From: Amborella trichopoda
Taxonomy: Eukaryota > Streptophyta > Magnoliopsida > Amborellales > Amborellaceae
Assembly: GCF_000471905.2 (NCBI RefSeq)
Contig: NW_006497672.1
Span: forward strand, 1,215,024 to 1,279,023
DNA: 64,000 nt
Direction of reading: 5' to 3'
Program-made: the position numbers and the translations under genes
In this document: in pieces, positions 42,991 through 55,000 of the stretch
Layout of the letters: each line of letters begins with the position of its first letter
Position numbering within the stretch: the first letter of the stretch is position 1
The notes under the pieces: model-generated
What the model saw: the letters and a program-made list of their open reading frames with translations, nothing else
The model's database searches: none
What the model was told of the DNA's origin: nothing

Positions 42991-45210
42991 TAAAGGGCTC
43001 AGCCTCGGTCCATACTGCATGACTCTAAACTGCTCAGTGTCGGTCCGCATTGCATGACCCTAAACTGCTCAGCTTTGATCCATACTGCATGACTCTAAAT
43101 GGCTTAGCCTAGGCCCATACTAGAAGACCCTAAACTTCTCAGCCTAGTTCCATACTGCATGACCTTAAACTGCTCATCCTGCAAGGACCTTAAACTGCTG
43201 AGCCTCGGTACATTCTACATGACATAAACTACTCAGCCTCGGTCCACACTGCATGACTATAAAGCCTCGGTCCATGCTTCATGACTCTTAACAATTCAGT
43301 CTCGATCCATATTACATGACCCTAGACTACTGAGCCTCGTTCCATACAACCCTAAACTTCTCAACCTCGATCCGTACTGCATGACCCTAAACACCTCAGC
43401 CTCGGTCCATATGGTATGTCCGTAAATTGTTTAGCCTGATTCAGATTACACGACCTTAAACTGCTCAGCCACTCTCCTACAGCCTCGGTATGTATTGGAT
43501 GAGCCTCAACTGCTCAGCCTCGGTCCATACTGCGTGACCTTAAACTGCTCTGCTTGGTCCCAACTGCATGACCCTAAACTGCTCAGCCTTGATCCATACT
43601 GCATGACCCTAAACTCCTTAGACTCGGTCCATATTGCATGACTCTAAACTGCTCAGCCTCGCTTCATATTGCATGACCCTAAACTGCTCAGCCTTGTTGC
43701 ATACTGCATGACCAAAAACTGCTTAGTCTCGGTCAGTACTAGATGACCCTATACCTTTCAGCCACGGTTCATACTGCATGACCCTAAACTGCTTAGCCTC
43801 GGTCAATACTGCATGACCCTAAACCCCTCACCCTCAGTTCATATCGCATGACTCTAAACTACTGAGCCTCGATCCACACTGCATGACACTATATGGCTCA
43901 ACCTCGGTCCACACTGCATGATCATAAACTTCTCATCCTCGGTTCATAAAGTATGATTATAAAACAACGTAGTCTCAGTCCGTACTGCATGACCCAACAA
44001 ATCTCCGTCGTGGTTCGTATTACATGACCCTAAACTGCTCAGCCTCTGTCCATACAGCCTGACCTTAAATATCTCAGCCTTAGTCAATATTGCAAGACCC
44101 TAAACTTCTCAACAAACGACCATACTGCATGACCCAACACTGCTCATCCTTGACCCATACTGGATGACCCTAAACTGCTCAGCCTCGATACATACAGCAT
44201 GACCCTTAACCTCTCAGCCTTGGTCCATACTACATGACCCTAAACTGCTAAGCTTAGGTCCTTGACCTTAAACTGCTCAGCCTCAGTTCATACTGCATGA
44301 CTGTACACTGCACAGCTTCGGTCGATACTGCATGACCGTAAATTGGTCAGCCTCGATTAATACAGCATTACCCAAAACACTTCAGCTTCGGTCCATATTG
44401 CATGACCCTAAACTACTCAACCTCATTCCACGCAGCAAGACCCTAAACTGCTCAGCCTCGATCCATATTACGTGACCCCAAACATCTCAGCCTCAGTTCT
44501 TACTGCTTGATCATAAACTACTCTGTGTGAGTCCATAATGCAGGACCCTAAACTGCTCAGCCTAGGTCCATACTACATGATCATACACTGCTCAGCTTCG
44601 GTCCAGATTGTGTGGCCCTAAACTGCTCAGCCTCTGTCTACACCGTGTGACCCTAAACTGCACTGCCTAAGTAAATAAGGCAGAACCTTGAACTGCTCAG
44701 GCTCGGTTCATACTGCATGACCCTACACTTCTCAGCCTTAGGCCATACTGCGTGACCCTAAACGGCTTCGCCACGATCCGTGCTCCATAACCCTAAACAT
44801 CCCAGCCTCGATCCACACTGCATGATCGTAAACATTTCAGCCTCGGTCCACACTGCATGATCCTAAACTGCTCAGCCTCGGTCCATACTGCATGACCCTA
44901 AACTGCTCAGCCTCGGTCCATACTGCATGACCCTAAACTACTCAGCCTCGATCCATACTGCATGACCTTAGAGTGCTCAGCCTCAATCCATTCTGCGTGA
45001 TTCCAAACTGATCAGCATCGGTCCATACTGGATGACCCTAAACTTCTCAGCCACGGGTAATACTGCATTACGCAAAACTGCTCACCCTCATTTCGTATTG
45101 CATGACCCTAGATGGCAAAGCCACGGTCTATACCACAAGACCCTAAACGGCTTAGCCTCAATCCATACTGCATGATCCTAAAAAGCTCAGCCTTAGTCCA
45201 TACTATGCGA

Positions 45211-45230
45211 CCCTAAATGTGTCATCGAGG
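45211..45230. other. Orientation switch between the two satellite blocks
   Basis: The last forward monomer reads ...GACCCTAAATGTG, and the sequence continues directly into TCATCGAGGCTGAGTAG, a reverse-strand monomer that has lost GCAGTATGGAC. There is no N run or foreign insert at the join. The flanking monomers do not form an obvious long hairpin. The join could be an ancient inversion breakpoint, a fusion of two arrays, or an assembly misjoin. Confidence 0.9.
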
Positions 45231-45275
45231 CTGAGTAGTTTACGGTCATGCAGTATGGACCGAGGCTAAAGAATT

Positions 45276-48200
45276 AGTGTCATGCAGAGTGGATTGAGGC
45301 TGAGTAGTTTAGGGTCATGTAGTGTGGATTGAGGCTCAGTAGTTTATGGTCAGGCAGTACGGATCAAGGCTAAGCATTTTAGGGTCATGCTATAGGGACC
45401 GAGGCTTAGCATTTTAGGCTCATGCAGTATGGATCGAGGTTGAATAGTTTAGGCTCATGCAGTTTGGACCCTTACTGAGCAGTTTAGGGTCTTGCAGTAC
45501 TGACCATGGATGAGTAGTATAGGGTCATGCAGTATGGAGAGAGACTGAGTAGTTTAGGGTCATCCAGTATGAACTGAGACATATCAATTTAGGGTCAAGC
45601 AGTATAGACTGAGATTGAGAAGTACAAGGTCATGTAGTATGGACCGAGGATGAGCAGTATAAATTCAAGCAGTATGGAGTGAGGCTGAGCAGTTCAGGGT
45701 CAAGCAGTATGGACCGAGGGTGAACTATTTAGAGTCATACAGTATGGACCAAGGCTAAGGAGTTTAGCGTAATGCAGTGTGGACCGAGGCTGAGCAGTTT
45801 AGGGTCATGCAATATGGACCTAGGCTGAGCTGTTTAGGGTCATGCTGTATTGACCGATGCTGAGCAGTTTAGGGTCATGCATTACGAACAGAGGCTGAAC
45901 AGTTTAGGCTCATGCGGTATGAACCAAGGCTGAGCTGTTTAGTGTCATGCAGTGTGGATCAAGGTTACACAGTTTAGGGTCATGCAGTAAGGACCGAGGC
46001 TGAGCAGTATGGGCTCAAGCAGTATGGATCGAGGCTAAGAAGTTTAGGGTCTTGCAGTTTAGATCCAAGCGAAACTGTTGAGGGTCATGTAATATGGATC
46101 GAGGCTGAGGAATTTAGGGTAATGCAGTACGTACCGAGTCTGAGCAGTTTAGGGCCGTGCAACATTTATCGAGGCTGAGAAGTTTACAGTCATGCAGTAT
46201 AGAACAGTGCTGAGTAATTTTTGGTGATGCAGTATTGAATCACGCTCAGCAATTTAGGGTCATGCAGTATGGACTGAGGCTGAGTAGTTTTGGGTCGTGC
46301 AATATTCACTGAGGCTGAGCAGTTTACGGTCATGCAGTACGGACCAAAGATAAGAAGTTTTTGGTGATGCAGTATGAAATGATGCTCAGCAATTTAGGGT
46401 CATGTAGTATGGATCGAGGCTAAGGAGTTTAGTGTCATGCAGTATGGACTGAGGCTGAAGCGTTAGGGTCATGCAGTGTGGACTGAGTCTGAGTAATTTA
46501 AGGTCATGCAGTTTGGTCTGAGGCTGAGTAGTTTAGGGTCATGCAGTAGGGACCGTTGCTGAGAAATTTAGGCTCATGCAATATGGACCATGACTGAGCA
46601 GTTTAGGCTCATCCACTATGGACCCAAGCTGAACAGTTTAGGGTCATGCAGTATGGATAGAAGCTAAAGAGTCAGAGTTATGCAGCATGGAATGAGGCTG
46701 AGTAGTTTAGGGTCATGCAGTTTCGACCTAGGCTGAGCAGTTTAGGGTCACGCAACATTTTAAATTAATCCAATATGGACCAAGGCTGAGCAGTTTAGGA
46801 TCAAGCAGTTTTAACCCAGGCTGAGCAGTTTGGGTTCATGCAATATGTACCGAGGTTGAGAAGTTTAGTGTGATGTAGTATGGACCGAGGCTGAGTAGTT
46901 TAGGGTCACGTAGTATGAACTGAGGTTGAACAATTAAGGGTCATGCAGTAGGCGGAGACTGAGAAATACAAGGTCATGTAGTATTGACGGAGGATGAGCA
47001 GTTAAGGATCATGCAAAATGTATCGAGACTGGGCAGTTTAGAGTCATGCAGTGTGGACCGACGTTGCACAGTTTAAGGTCAAGGAGTATAGATCGAGCGC
47101 TAAGAAGTTTAAGGTCAAGCAATATGGATTGAGGCTTAGCAGTTTAAGGTCATGCAGTCTTGATCGAGGCTGAACTGTTTTGGGTCATGAGTGTGGATCG
47201 AGGCTGAGGAGTTTTGGTTCATGCAGTATGGACCGAGGCTGACCAGCTTGGGGTCATGAAATATGGATGGAGGCTGAGTAGTTCACGGTATGTAGTATGG
47301 ATCGAGGCTAAATAATTAGTGTCATGCAGAGTGGATTGAGGCTGAGCAGTTTAGGGTCATGCAGTGTGGATTGAGGCTCAGTAGTTTATGATCACGCAGT
47401 ACTAAACGAGGCTGAGCATTTTAGGGTCATGCTGTAGTGATCGAGGCTGAGCATTTTAGGCTCATAAAGTATGGACCGAGGCTGAGCAGTTTACGCTCAT
47501 GCAGTTTGGACCCAGGCTGAGCAGTATAGGGTCATGAAGTATGGACCAAGGATGAGCAGTATAGGGTCATGCAATATGGATGGAGACTCAGTAGTTTAGG
47601 GTCATGCAGTATGAACTGAGACTTATCAGTTTAGGGTCAATCAGTATAGACTGAGATAGAAAAGTACAAGGTCATGTAGTATGGATCGAGGAGGAGCAGT
47701 TTAGGTTCAAGCAGTTTAGGGTCAGGCAGTCTGGATCGAGGGTGAACTATTTAGAGTCATGCAGTATGGACCACGGCTAAGGAGTTTAGGGTAATGCAGT
47801 ATGGACCGCGGCTGAGCAATTTTGGGTCGTGCAATATGGATCGAGGCTGGGCTGTTTAGGGTCATGTAGTATAGACCGACGCTGAGCATTTTAGGGTCAT
47901 GTTGTACGAACAGAGGCTGAGTAGTTTAGGGTCATGCGGTATGAACCGAGGCTGAGCTGTTTAGTGTCATGTAGTGTGGATCATGCAGTATGGACTGAGG
48001 CTGAGCATTTTGGGGTCAAGCAGTATGGATTCAAGCTGAGCAGTTTAGGGTCATGCTGTCTAGACCTAGGCTAAACTATTTAAGGTCATGTAGTATGGAT
48101 CGAGCTGAGGAATTTTTGATAATGTAGTACGTACCGAGGCTGAGCAGTTTAGGGTCGTGCAACATTTACGAGGCTGAGCAGTTTACGGTCATGCAATACG

Positions 48201-50300
48201 GAACAGAGATGAGTAATTTTTTGTGATGCTGTATGGAATCACGCTCAGTTGTTTAGGGTCATGCAGTATGGACCGAGGCTGAGTAGTTTAGGGTCATGCA
48301 ATATTACCTGAAACTGAGTAGTTAACGGTCATACAGTACGGACTAGAGCTGAGGAGTTTGGTGATGCAGTATGAAATGACGCTCAGCAGTTTAGGGTCAT
48401 GCAATATGGATCAACGCTGAGAAGTTTAAGGTCATGCAGTATGGACTGAGGCTAAAGCGTTAGGGTCATGCAGTGTCGGTAGAGGCTTAGCAATTTAGGG
48501 TCATGCAGTATGGACAGAGGCTGAGTAGATTAGGGTCATACAGTACGGATCGTTGCTGAAAAATTTAGGCTCATGCAGTATGGACCAAGGATGAGCAGTT
48601 TAGGCTCATCCATTATGGACCTAGGCTGAACAGTTTAGGGTCATGCATTATGGATAGAATCTAAAGATTCAGGGTCATGCAGCATGGATTGAGGCTGTGT
48701 AGTTTAGGGTCATGCAGTTTGGACCGAAGCTGAGCAGTTTAGGGTCACGCAATATGGGCCGAGGCTGAGCATTTTAAATTCATGGAATATGGACCGAGGC
48801 TGAACAGTTTAGGATCAAGCAGTTTTAACCCAGGCTGAGCCGTTTAGGTTCGTGCAGTACGTACCGAGGCTGAGAAGTTTAGGGTCATGCAGAATGGACC
48901 GAGGCTGAGTAGGTTAAGATCACATAGTATGAACAGTTTATGGTCATGCAGTAGATGAGACTGAGAAGTACAAGGTCATGTAGTACTGACGGAGGATGAG
49001 CAGTTTAGGATTATGCATAATGTATTGAGGCTGAGCAGTTTAGGGTCATGTAGTGTGGACCTACGTTGCACAGTTTAAGGTCACGGAGTATAGACCGAGG
49101 CTGAGCAGTTTAGGGTCAAGCAGTATGGACTGAGGTTGAGCAGTTTAAGATCATGCAGTCTGGACCGAGGCTGAACTATTTCGGGTCAAGCAGAGTGGAC
49201 CAAGGCTGAGGAGTTTTGGGTCATGCAGTATGGACCGAGGCTGAGCCGTTTGGGGTCATGAAGTACGGACCGAGGCTGGGTAATTTACGGTCAAGCAGTA
49301 TGGATCGAGGCTAAAGAATTAGTGTCATGCAGAGTGGATTGAAGGTGAGCAATTTAGGATCATGCAGCGTGGATTGAGGCTCAGTACTTTATGGTCACGC
49401 AGTACGGATCGAGGCTGAGCATTTTAGGGTCGTGCTGTAGGGACCGAGGCTGAGCATTTTAGGCTGATGCAGTATGGACTGAGGCTGAGCAGTTTAAGCT
49501 CATGCAGTTGGGACCGAGGCTGAGCAGTATAGGGTCATGCAGTATGGACCAAGGATGAGCAGTATAGGTTCATGTAGTTTGGATATAGACTAAGTAGTTT
49601 AGGGTCATGCAGTATGAACTGAGACTTACGAAATTAGGGTCAAGCCGTGTAGACTGAGATTGAGAAGTACAAGGTCATGCAGTTCGGACCGAGGATGAGC
49701 TGTTTAGGTTCATGCAATATGGACCGAGGCTGAGCAGTTTAGGGTCTTGTAGTCTAGAACAAGGGTGAACTATTTAGAGTCACGATTTATGGACTGAGGC
49801 TTAAGAGTTTAGGGTAATGCAGTACGGACCGAGGCTGAGCAGTTTAGGGTCGTGCAATATGGATCGAGGCTGAGCTGTTTAGGGTCATGCAGTATGGACC
49901 GATGCTAAGCAATTTAGGGTCATGTTGTACGAACCGAGGCTGAGCAGTTGGGGATCATGCGGTATGAACCGAAGCTGAGCTGTTTAGGGTCATGTAGTGT
50001 GGATCGAGGTTACACAGTTTAGGGTCATGCAGTACGGACGAGGTTGAGCAGTTTAGGGTCAANNNNNNNNNNNNNNNNNNNNNNNNNNNNNNNNNNNNNN
50101 NNNNNNNNNNNNNNNNNNNNNNNNNNNNNNNNTTTTGGGTAATGTAGTACGTATCAAGGTTGAGCAGTTTAGGGTCGTGCAACATTTATCGAGGTTGAGC
50201 AATTTACGATCATTTTGCATGGACCAGAGCTGTGTAATTTTTTGTGATGCTGTTTGGAATCACGCTCAGCAGTTTACGATCATGCAGTATGGGCCGAGGC
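45276..50300 (-). repeat. About 2.0-kb HOR, two full units and a partial third
   Basis: AGTGTCATGCAGAGTGGATT occurs at 45276, 47318 and 49321 (spacings 2042 and 2003). GTA(C/T)C(G/A)AG followed two monomers later by GTGCAACATTTA occurs at 46131, 48131 and 50151. GAATCACGCTCAG and TAATTTTT(G/T)GTGATGC variants recur near 46220, 48220 and 50240. Each unit is about 57-58 monomers. The third unit contains the N gap. After about 50,300 it skips part of the unit and resumes with the GTTGCACAGTTT section near 50,440, so it carries an internal deletion of roughly 0.7 kb. Confidence 0.88.
50063..50132. other. Assembly gap (70 N)
   Basis: This is a run of 70 undetermined bases inside the inverted satellite block. 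Satellite is present on both sides. The monomer phase does not match across it: TTTAGGG starts at 50052 and the next TTT(T)GGG starts at 50133, 81 bp apart rather than 70 or 105. Confidence 0.99.
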
Positions 50301-50679
50301 TGAATAGTTTAGGGTCATGCAGTATGAACCGAGGCTGAGCAGTTTTGGATCATGCAGTATGGACTGAGGCTGAACGGTTTAGGTTCATGCAGTATCGTCC
50401 AAAGCTGAGCAGTTTAGGGTGATGCAGTGTTGACCGAAGTTGCACAGTTTTGGGTCATGCAGTATAGACCAGGCCTGAGCAGTTTAAGGTCAAACACTAT
50501 GGATCGTGGCTGAGAAGTTTAGGGTCATGGAGTCGGGACTGAGGCTAAACAATTTGGGGTCATTCTGTATGGACCGAGGCTAAGGAGTTTTTGGTCATGC
50601 AGTATGGACCGAGGCTGAGCGGTTAAGGGTCGTGAAATATGGACCGAGGCTGAGCAGTATAGCATCATGCAGTATGGAC

Positions 50680-52400
50680 TGAGGAGAAAGTGTTAGGTTC
50701 ATGTAGTGTGGATTGAGGCTGAGCAGTTTCGATCATGCACTAAGGACCGAGGCTGAGCATTTTGAGGTCATGCAGTATGGATTGAGGCGGAGCATTTTAG
50801 GCTCATGCAGTATGGACCGAGGCTGAGCAGTTTAGGCTCACACAGTATGGACCCAGGTAGAGTAGTTTAAAGTTTTGCAGTCTGGACTGATGCTGTGTAG
50901 TTTAGGGTCATGCAGTATGGACCGAGGCTGAGTAGTTTAGAGTCATGCAGTATGGACTGATGATGCTGAGGAGTATTGGGCCATGCAGTATGGACCGACG
51001 CTGAGCAGTTTATGGTCATGCAGTATGGACTGAGGCTGAGTAGTTTAGGATCATGCAGTAGGGCCTGAGGCTGAGCTGTTTAGAATCACGCGGTATGGAC
51101 CGAGGCTGACTGGTTTAAGGTCATGCAGTGTGGACTGAGGTTACGCAGTTTAGGGTCATGCAATATGGACTGAGGCTTAGCAGACTAACGTCTTGCGGTA
51201 TGGACCGAGGCTGAAGAGTTAGGGTCACGCAGTGTTGATTGAAGCTGAGTAGTTTCAGATCATGCAGTATGGATTGAGGATGAACTGTTTAGGCTCATGC
51301 AGTGTGGACCTAGGCTGAGGGGTTTAGGGTCATGCAATATGGATCAAGGCCGAGCTGTATAGCATCATGCAGTGTGGACTGAGGCTGAAGTGTTACGTTC
51401 ATGCAGTGTGGATTGACGCTGAGTAGTTTCGGGTCATGCACTATAGACCTAGGCTGAGCATTTTGGGTTCATGCAGTATAGACCGAGGCTGAGCATTTTA
51501 GACTCATGTAGTCTGGACCGAGGCTGAGCAGTTTAGGCTCACACAATTCTGACCCAGGTTGAACAGTTTAAAGTTATGTTGTATGGAGCGATGACGAACA
51601 GTTTAGGCCCATGCAGTATGAACCGAGGCTGAGTAGTATAGGGTCATGCAGTATGGACTGAGGCTGAAGAAATTTGGTTCATGCAGTATAGACTAAGCCT
51701 AAGGAGTATAGGGTTATGTAGTATTGACCGAGATAGAGCACTTTAGGGTTATGCAATATGGACCGATGCAGAGCACTTTAGGGTTATGCAGTATGGACCG
51801 ATGCTGAGAAGTTTAGGGTCATATAGTATGGACCGAGGCTGAGTAGTTTAGGGTCATGCAGTATGGACAGAGGCTGAAGAATTTGGGTTCATGCAGTATA
51901 GACTGAGGCTGAGGAGTATAGGGTCATGCAGTATGGAGTGACGCTGAGCAGTTTAAGGTCACACAGTACGGACCCAGACTGAACAGTTAAAAGTTATGCA
52001 GTATGGACCGATGCTGAGTAGTAGAGTCATGCAGTATGGACCGAGGCTGAGTAGTTTAGGTTCATGCAATATGGATTGAAGCTGAAGAATTTAGGTTCAT
52101 GCAGTATAGACTGAGGTATAGGGTCATGCAACATGGACCGACACTGAGCAATTAAAGGTCACGCAGTATGGACTGAGGCTGAGTAGCTTAGAATCATGTA
52201 GTAGGGACTGAGGCTGAGCAGTTTAGGGTCACGCGGTATGGACCGAGGCTGACCGGTTTAGGTCATGCAGTGTGAACTGAGGTTACACAGTTTAGCATCA
52301 TGCAATATGGACCGTGGCTAGCAGTAGAATGTCATGCTGTATGGATCGAGGCTGAAGAGTTAGGTTCATGCAGTTTGGATTGAGGCTGAGCAGTTTCCGG
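50680..52400 (-). repeat. HOR of about 0.7 and 1.14 kb
   Basis: The variant GAAAGTGTTAGGTTCATG near 50687 recurs as GAAGTGTTACGTTCATG near 51376, about 0.7 kb (20 monomers) apart. A longer block with CACGCGGTATGGACCGAGG at 51087 recurs at 52230 (1143 bp) with the same following monomers: GGTTACGCAG or GGTTACACAG, an atypical monomer containing TAACGTCTTGC or GAATGTCATGC, then GCTGAAGAGTTAGG. Weaker third and fourth versions lie near 52,790 and 54,184. Confidence 0.75.
51628..52250 (-). repeat. Six-monomer (about 210-bp) HOR, three copies
   Basis: A hexamer of variants containing GGCTGAAGAA(A/T)TT followed by TTCATGCAGTATAGACT and GAGTATAGGGTCATGCA recurs, with the GCTGAAGAA landmark at 51661, 51871 and 52079 (spacings 210 and 208 bp). 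The first copy also contains a one-monomer duplication of the AGAGCACTTTAGGGTTATGC variant at about 51735-51800. Confidence 0.85.
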
Positions 52401-53085
52401 TCATGCAGCATGGACCGACGTTGAACAGTTTAGGTGCATGCAGTATGGGCCGAGGCTGAGCATTTTTAGCTAAGGCGATATGAACCGTGGTTGTGCAGTT
52501 TAGGTTTTTGCAGTATGGACCCAGACTGAGCAGTTTAGGTTCATGGAGTATGAACTGAGGCTGAGTAGTTTAGGGTCATCCATTATGGACCACGACTGAG
52601 CTATTTTATGTCATGAAGTATAGACTGAGGTTGAACAGTTTAATGCCATGTAGTATAGTCCGAGGCTAAGCAGTTTAGGGTGATGCAGTATGGGTCGAGG
52701 CTGAGAAGTTTAGAGTCATGATGTATGGACCGAGGCTGTGCGGTTTAGGATCATGTAGTATGGACCGAGGCGGAGCAGTTCAGAGTCATGCGATATGGAC
52801 AGAGGCTGGCTAGTTTAGGGTCATGCAGTGTGGATCGAAGTTACAATGTTTATAGTCATGCAGTGGACTGAGGCTTAGCAGTTCAAGGTCAAGCAATATG
52901 GACTGTAGCAGAGCAGTTTAGGGTCATGCAGCTTGGACGGAGGTTGAATTGTTTAGGATCATGCAGTATGGACCGAGGATGAAGAGTTTAGGGTAATGTC
53001 ATATGGACTAAGGTTGAGCTGTTTTTAGTCATGCAATATGGAATGAGGCTAAGTAGTTTACTGTTAGGCAGTACGGACCGAGACT

Positions 53086-55000
53086 GGGAAGTTTAGGGTC
53101 ACGCCGTATGGACCAAGGCTGAGCAGTTTAGGATCATCCATTATGGACCGAGGCTGAGCAGTTTAGGATCATGCGGTATGGCCCGAAGCTGAGTAGTTTA
53201 GGGTCATACAGTATGGACCGAGGTTACGCAGTTTAGGGTCTTGCAGTGTGGACCGACGCTGAACAGCATAGGATCAAGCAGTATCTACCGAGGCTGTGTA
53301 GTTTAGAGTCATGGATTCTGGACCTAGGCTGATCTGTTTAGGGTCATGCAGTATGGATAGATGCTGAGGAGTTTAGGGTCATGCAGTATGGACTGAGGTT
53401 GAGCAGTTTAGGGTCATGCAGTATGGACCGAGGCTGAGCAGTTTAGGGTCATGCAGTATGGACCGTGGCTAAAGAGTTAGGGTCATGCATTTTGGATTGA
53501 GGCTGAGCAGTGTAGGGTCAAGCAGTATGGACCGAGGCTGAGCAGTTTAGGGTCATGCAGTATGGACCGAGGCTGAGCTTTTTTTTCTCATGCAATATGG
53601 ATCGAGGCTGAGCAATTTAAGATCATGTAGTGTGGACCCAGGCTGGGCAGTTTAGGGCCATGCAGTATGGACCAAGGCTAAAGAGTTAGGGTCAGGCAGT
53701 GTGGATTGAGGTTGAGCAGTTTAGGGTCATGCAGTATGGACTGAGGCTGAGCAGTTTATGGTCATGCAATATGGACCGAGGCTGAGCTTTTTTTGCTCAT
53801 GCAATATGGACCGAGGCTGAGCAATTTAGGACCATGTAGTGTGGACCCAGGCTGGGCAGTTTTGGGCCATGCAGTATGGATCGAGGTTAAAGAGTTAGGG
53901 TCATGCAGTGTGGATTGAGGCTGAGCAGTTTAGGGTAATGCTGTATGAACCGAAGCATAGCAGTTTAAGGTCATGTAGTACGGACCAAGGCTGAGCACTT
54001 TAAGCTCATGCAGTATGGACCGAGGCTGAGCAGTTTAGGCTCATGCAGTATGGACCCGGGCTGAGCAGTTTCGGGTCATGTAGTATGGACCGAGGATGAG
54101 CAGTTTGCTGTGATGCAGTATGGGCTGAGGCTGAGCAGTTTAGGATCGGGCAGAAGGGATCTAGGCGGAGCAGTTTATGGTCTTGCGGTATGGACCGAGG
54201 CTTGCCAGTTTAGGGTCATGCAGTGTGGACGAAGTTAAGTAGTTTAGGGTCATGTAGTACGGACTGAGGCTTCGCAATTTAAGGTCACGTAGTATGGACC
54301 GTAGTCGAGTATTTTAGGGTCATGCAGTTTGAACCGACGCTGAACTGTTGAGGGTCATGCAGTATGGGCTGAGGATGAAGAGTTTAGGGTAATGCCGTAC
54401 GGACCAAGACTGAGGAGTTTAAGGTAATGCGGTATGGACCCGGGCTGAGATGTTTTTAGTCACGCAGTATGGATTGAGGTTGAGCAATTTACGGTCATGG
54501 TGTATGGATCGAGGATGGGAAGTTTAGGGTCACATCGTATGGACCGAGGCTGAACAGTTTAGGATCATGTAGTACGAACCGAGGCTGAGCAGTTTAGGGT
54601 CATGCGTTATGGTTTGAAGCTGAGCAGTTTAGGGTCATGCAGTGTGGACCGAGGTTGTGCAGATTAGGGTCTAGCAGTGTGGACCGAGGCTGAGCAGCTT
54701 AGGATCTAGTAGTATCGACCGAGGTTGAGCAGTTTAGAGTCATGGAGTCTGGACCCAAGCTGATCTGTTTAGCGTCATGCAGTATGGACCGATGCTGAGG
54801 AGTTTAGGGTCTTGCAGTGTGGATCGAGGCTGAGCAGTTTAGGGTCATGCAATATGGACCGAGGTTGAGTAATTTAGGGTCATACAGTATGGAGGGTTAG
54901 GGTCATGCATTGTGGATTGAGGCTGCGCAGTTTAGAGTCATGCACTATGGACCGAGGCTTAGTAGTTTAGGGTCATGCAGAATGGATCGAGTTTGAGCGG
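53086..55000 (-). repeat. 1.43-kb HOR, two units
   Basis: The stretch 53086-53400 matches 54517-54830 monomer by monomer. Both begin GGGAAGTTTAGGGTCAC and continue through a monomer with GCAGATTAGGGTCT or GCAGTTTAGGGTCTTG, an unusual GGATC(A/T)A(G/T)(C/T)AGTATC monomer, a TCATGGA(T/G)TCTGGACC monomer, GCTGATCTGTTTAG, and GATGCTGAGGAGTTTAGG. The spacing is 1431 bp, close to 41 monomers. Confidence 0.85.
53571..53990 (-). repeat. 209-bp tandem duplication (six monomers)
   Basis: A hexamer starting GGCTGAGCTTTTTTT occurs at 53571 and 53780, with a third, more diverged version at 55026. Each continues through a GTGGACCCAGGCTGGGCAG (or GCTGAGCAG) monomer, a GGGCCATGCAGTA monomer and the 34-bp TAAAGAGTTAGGG variant. 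The T-tract in the first monomer is absent from the rest of the array and makes the copies easy to spot. Confidence 0.9.

Larger units (their letters stand above)
34960..45210 (+). repeat. 8.57-kb HOR, one full unit plus part of a second
   Basis: Monomer variants at 34,960-36,000 reappear in order at 43,530-44,560. Landmarks are TATACCTTTCA at 35179 and 43750 (8571 bp), CCAACACTGCTCATCCT at 35561 and 44133 (8572 bp), and ACAGCATTAC at 35796 and 44362 (8566 bp). That is 245 monomers. A shorter relationship is laid over it: GACCTTAG(T/A)GTGCTCAGCC at 38842 and 44964, 6122 bp (175 monomers) apart. The second unit is cut off by the orientation switch at about 45,220. Confidence 0.82.
1..45222 (+). 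repeat. 35-bp satellite array, forward block (about 1,290 monomers)
   Basis: This is a head-to-tail array with a strict 35-bp period. Near-consensus monomers can be read at 44891-44925 and the following 35 bp. The monomer has a conserved first half, CATGACCCTAAACTGCTC, and a conserved end, CGGTCCATACTG. Most copies differ from consensus at several positions, mainly by transitions, with occasional 1-15 bp deletions or partial monomers. The CCCTAAA heptamer is the best conserved part. No other element interrupts the array over 45 kb. The array runs off the left edge of the window, so its full length is unknown. The consensus contains GCTCAGC (a BlpI site) and CATG (NlaIII), so digestion should give a 35-bp ladder. 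No coding capacity is inferred. Confidence 0.98.

Noticed and set aside
1-45222. CRISPR-like array (short regular repeats)
   Set aside because: The repeats are directly adjacent with no unique spacers, the context is plant DNA, and there are no cas genes.
45211-45230. Large palindrome or hairpin at the strand switch
   Set aside because: Monomers on the two sides are opposite in strand but carry different variants, so the arms match only at the level of any two monomers, with no extended mirror order.
1585-50338. Open frames of 60-113 codons inside the satellite on both strands
   Set aside because: They all translate the 35-bp monomer. Because 35 is not a multiple of 3, the three frames follow each other and give a 35-residue repeat (for example pieces like MTLNCSASVHTARP). 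They stay open only where neighbouring monomers happen to have lost the TGA and TAA of the GCATGACCCTAA phase. No start context, codon bias or domain supports them.
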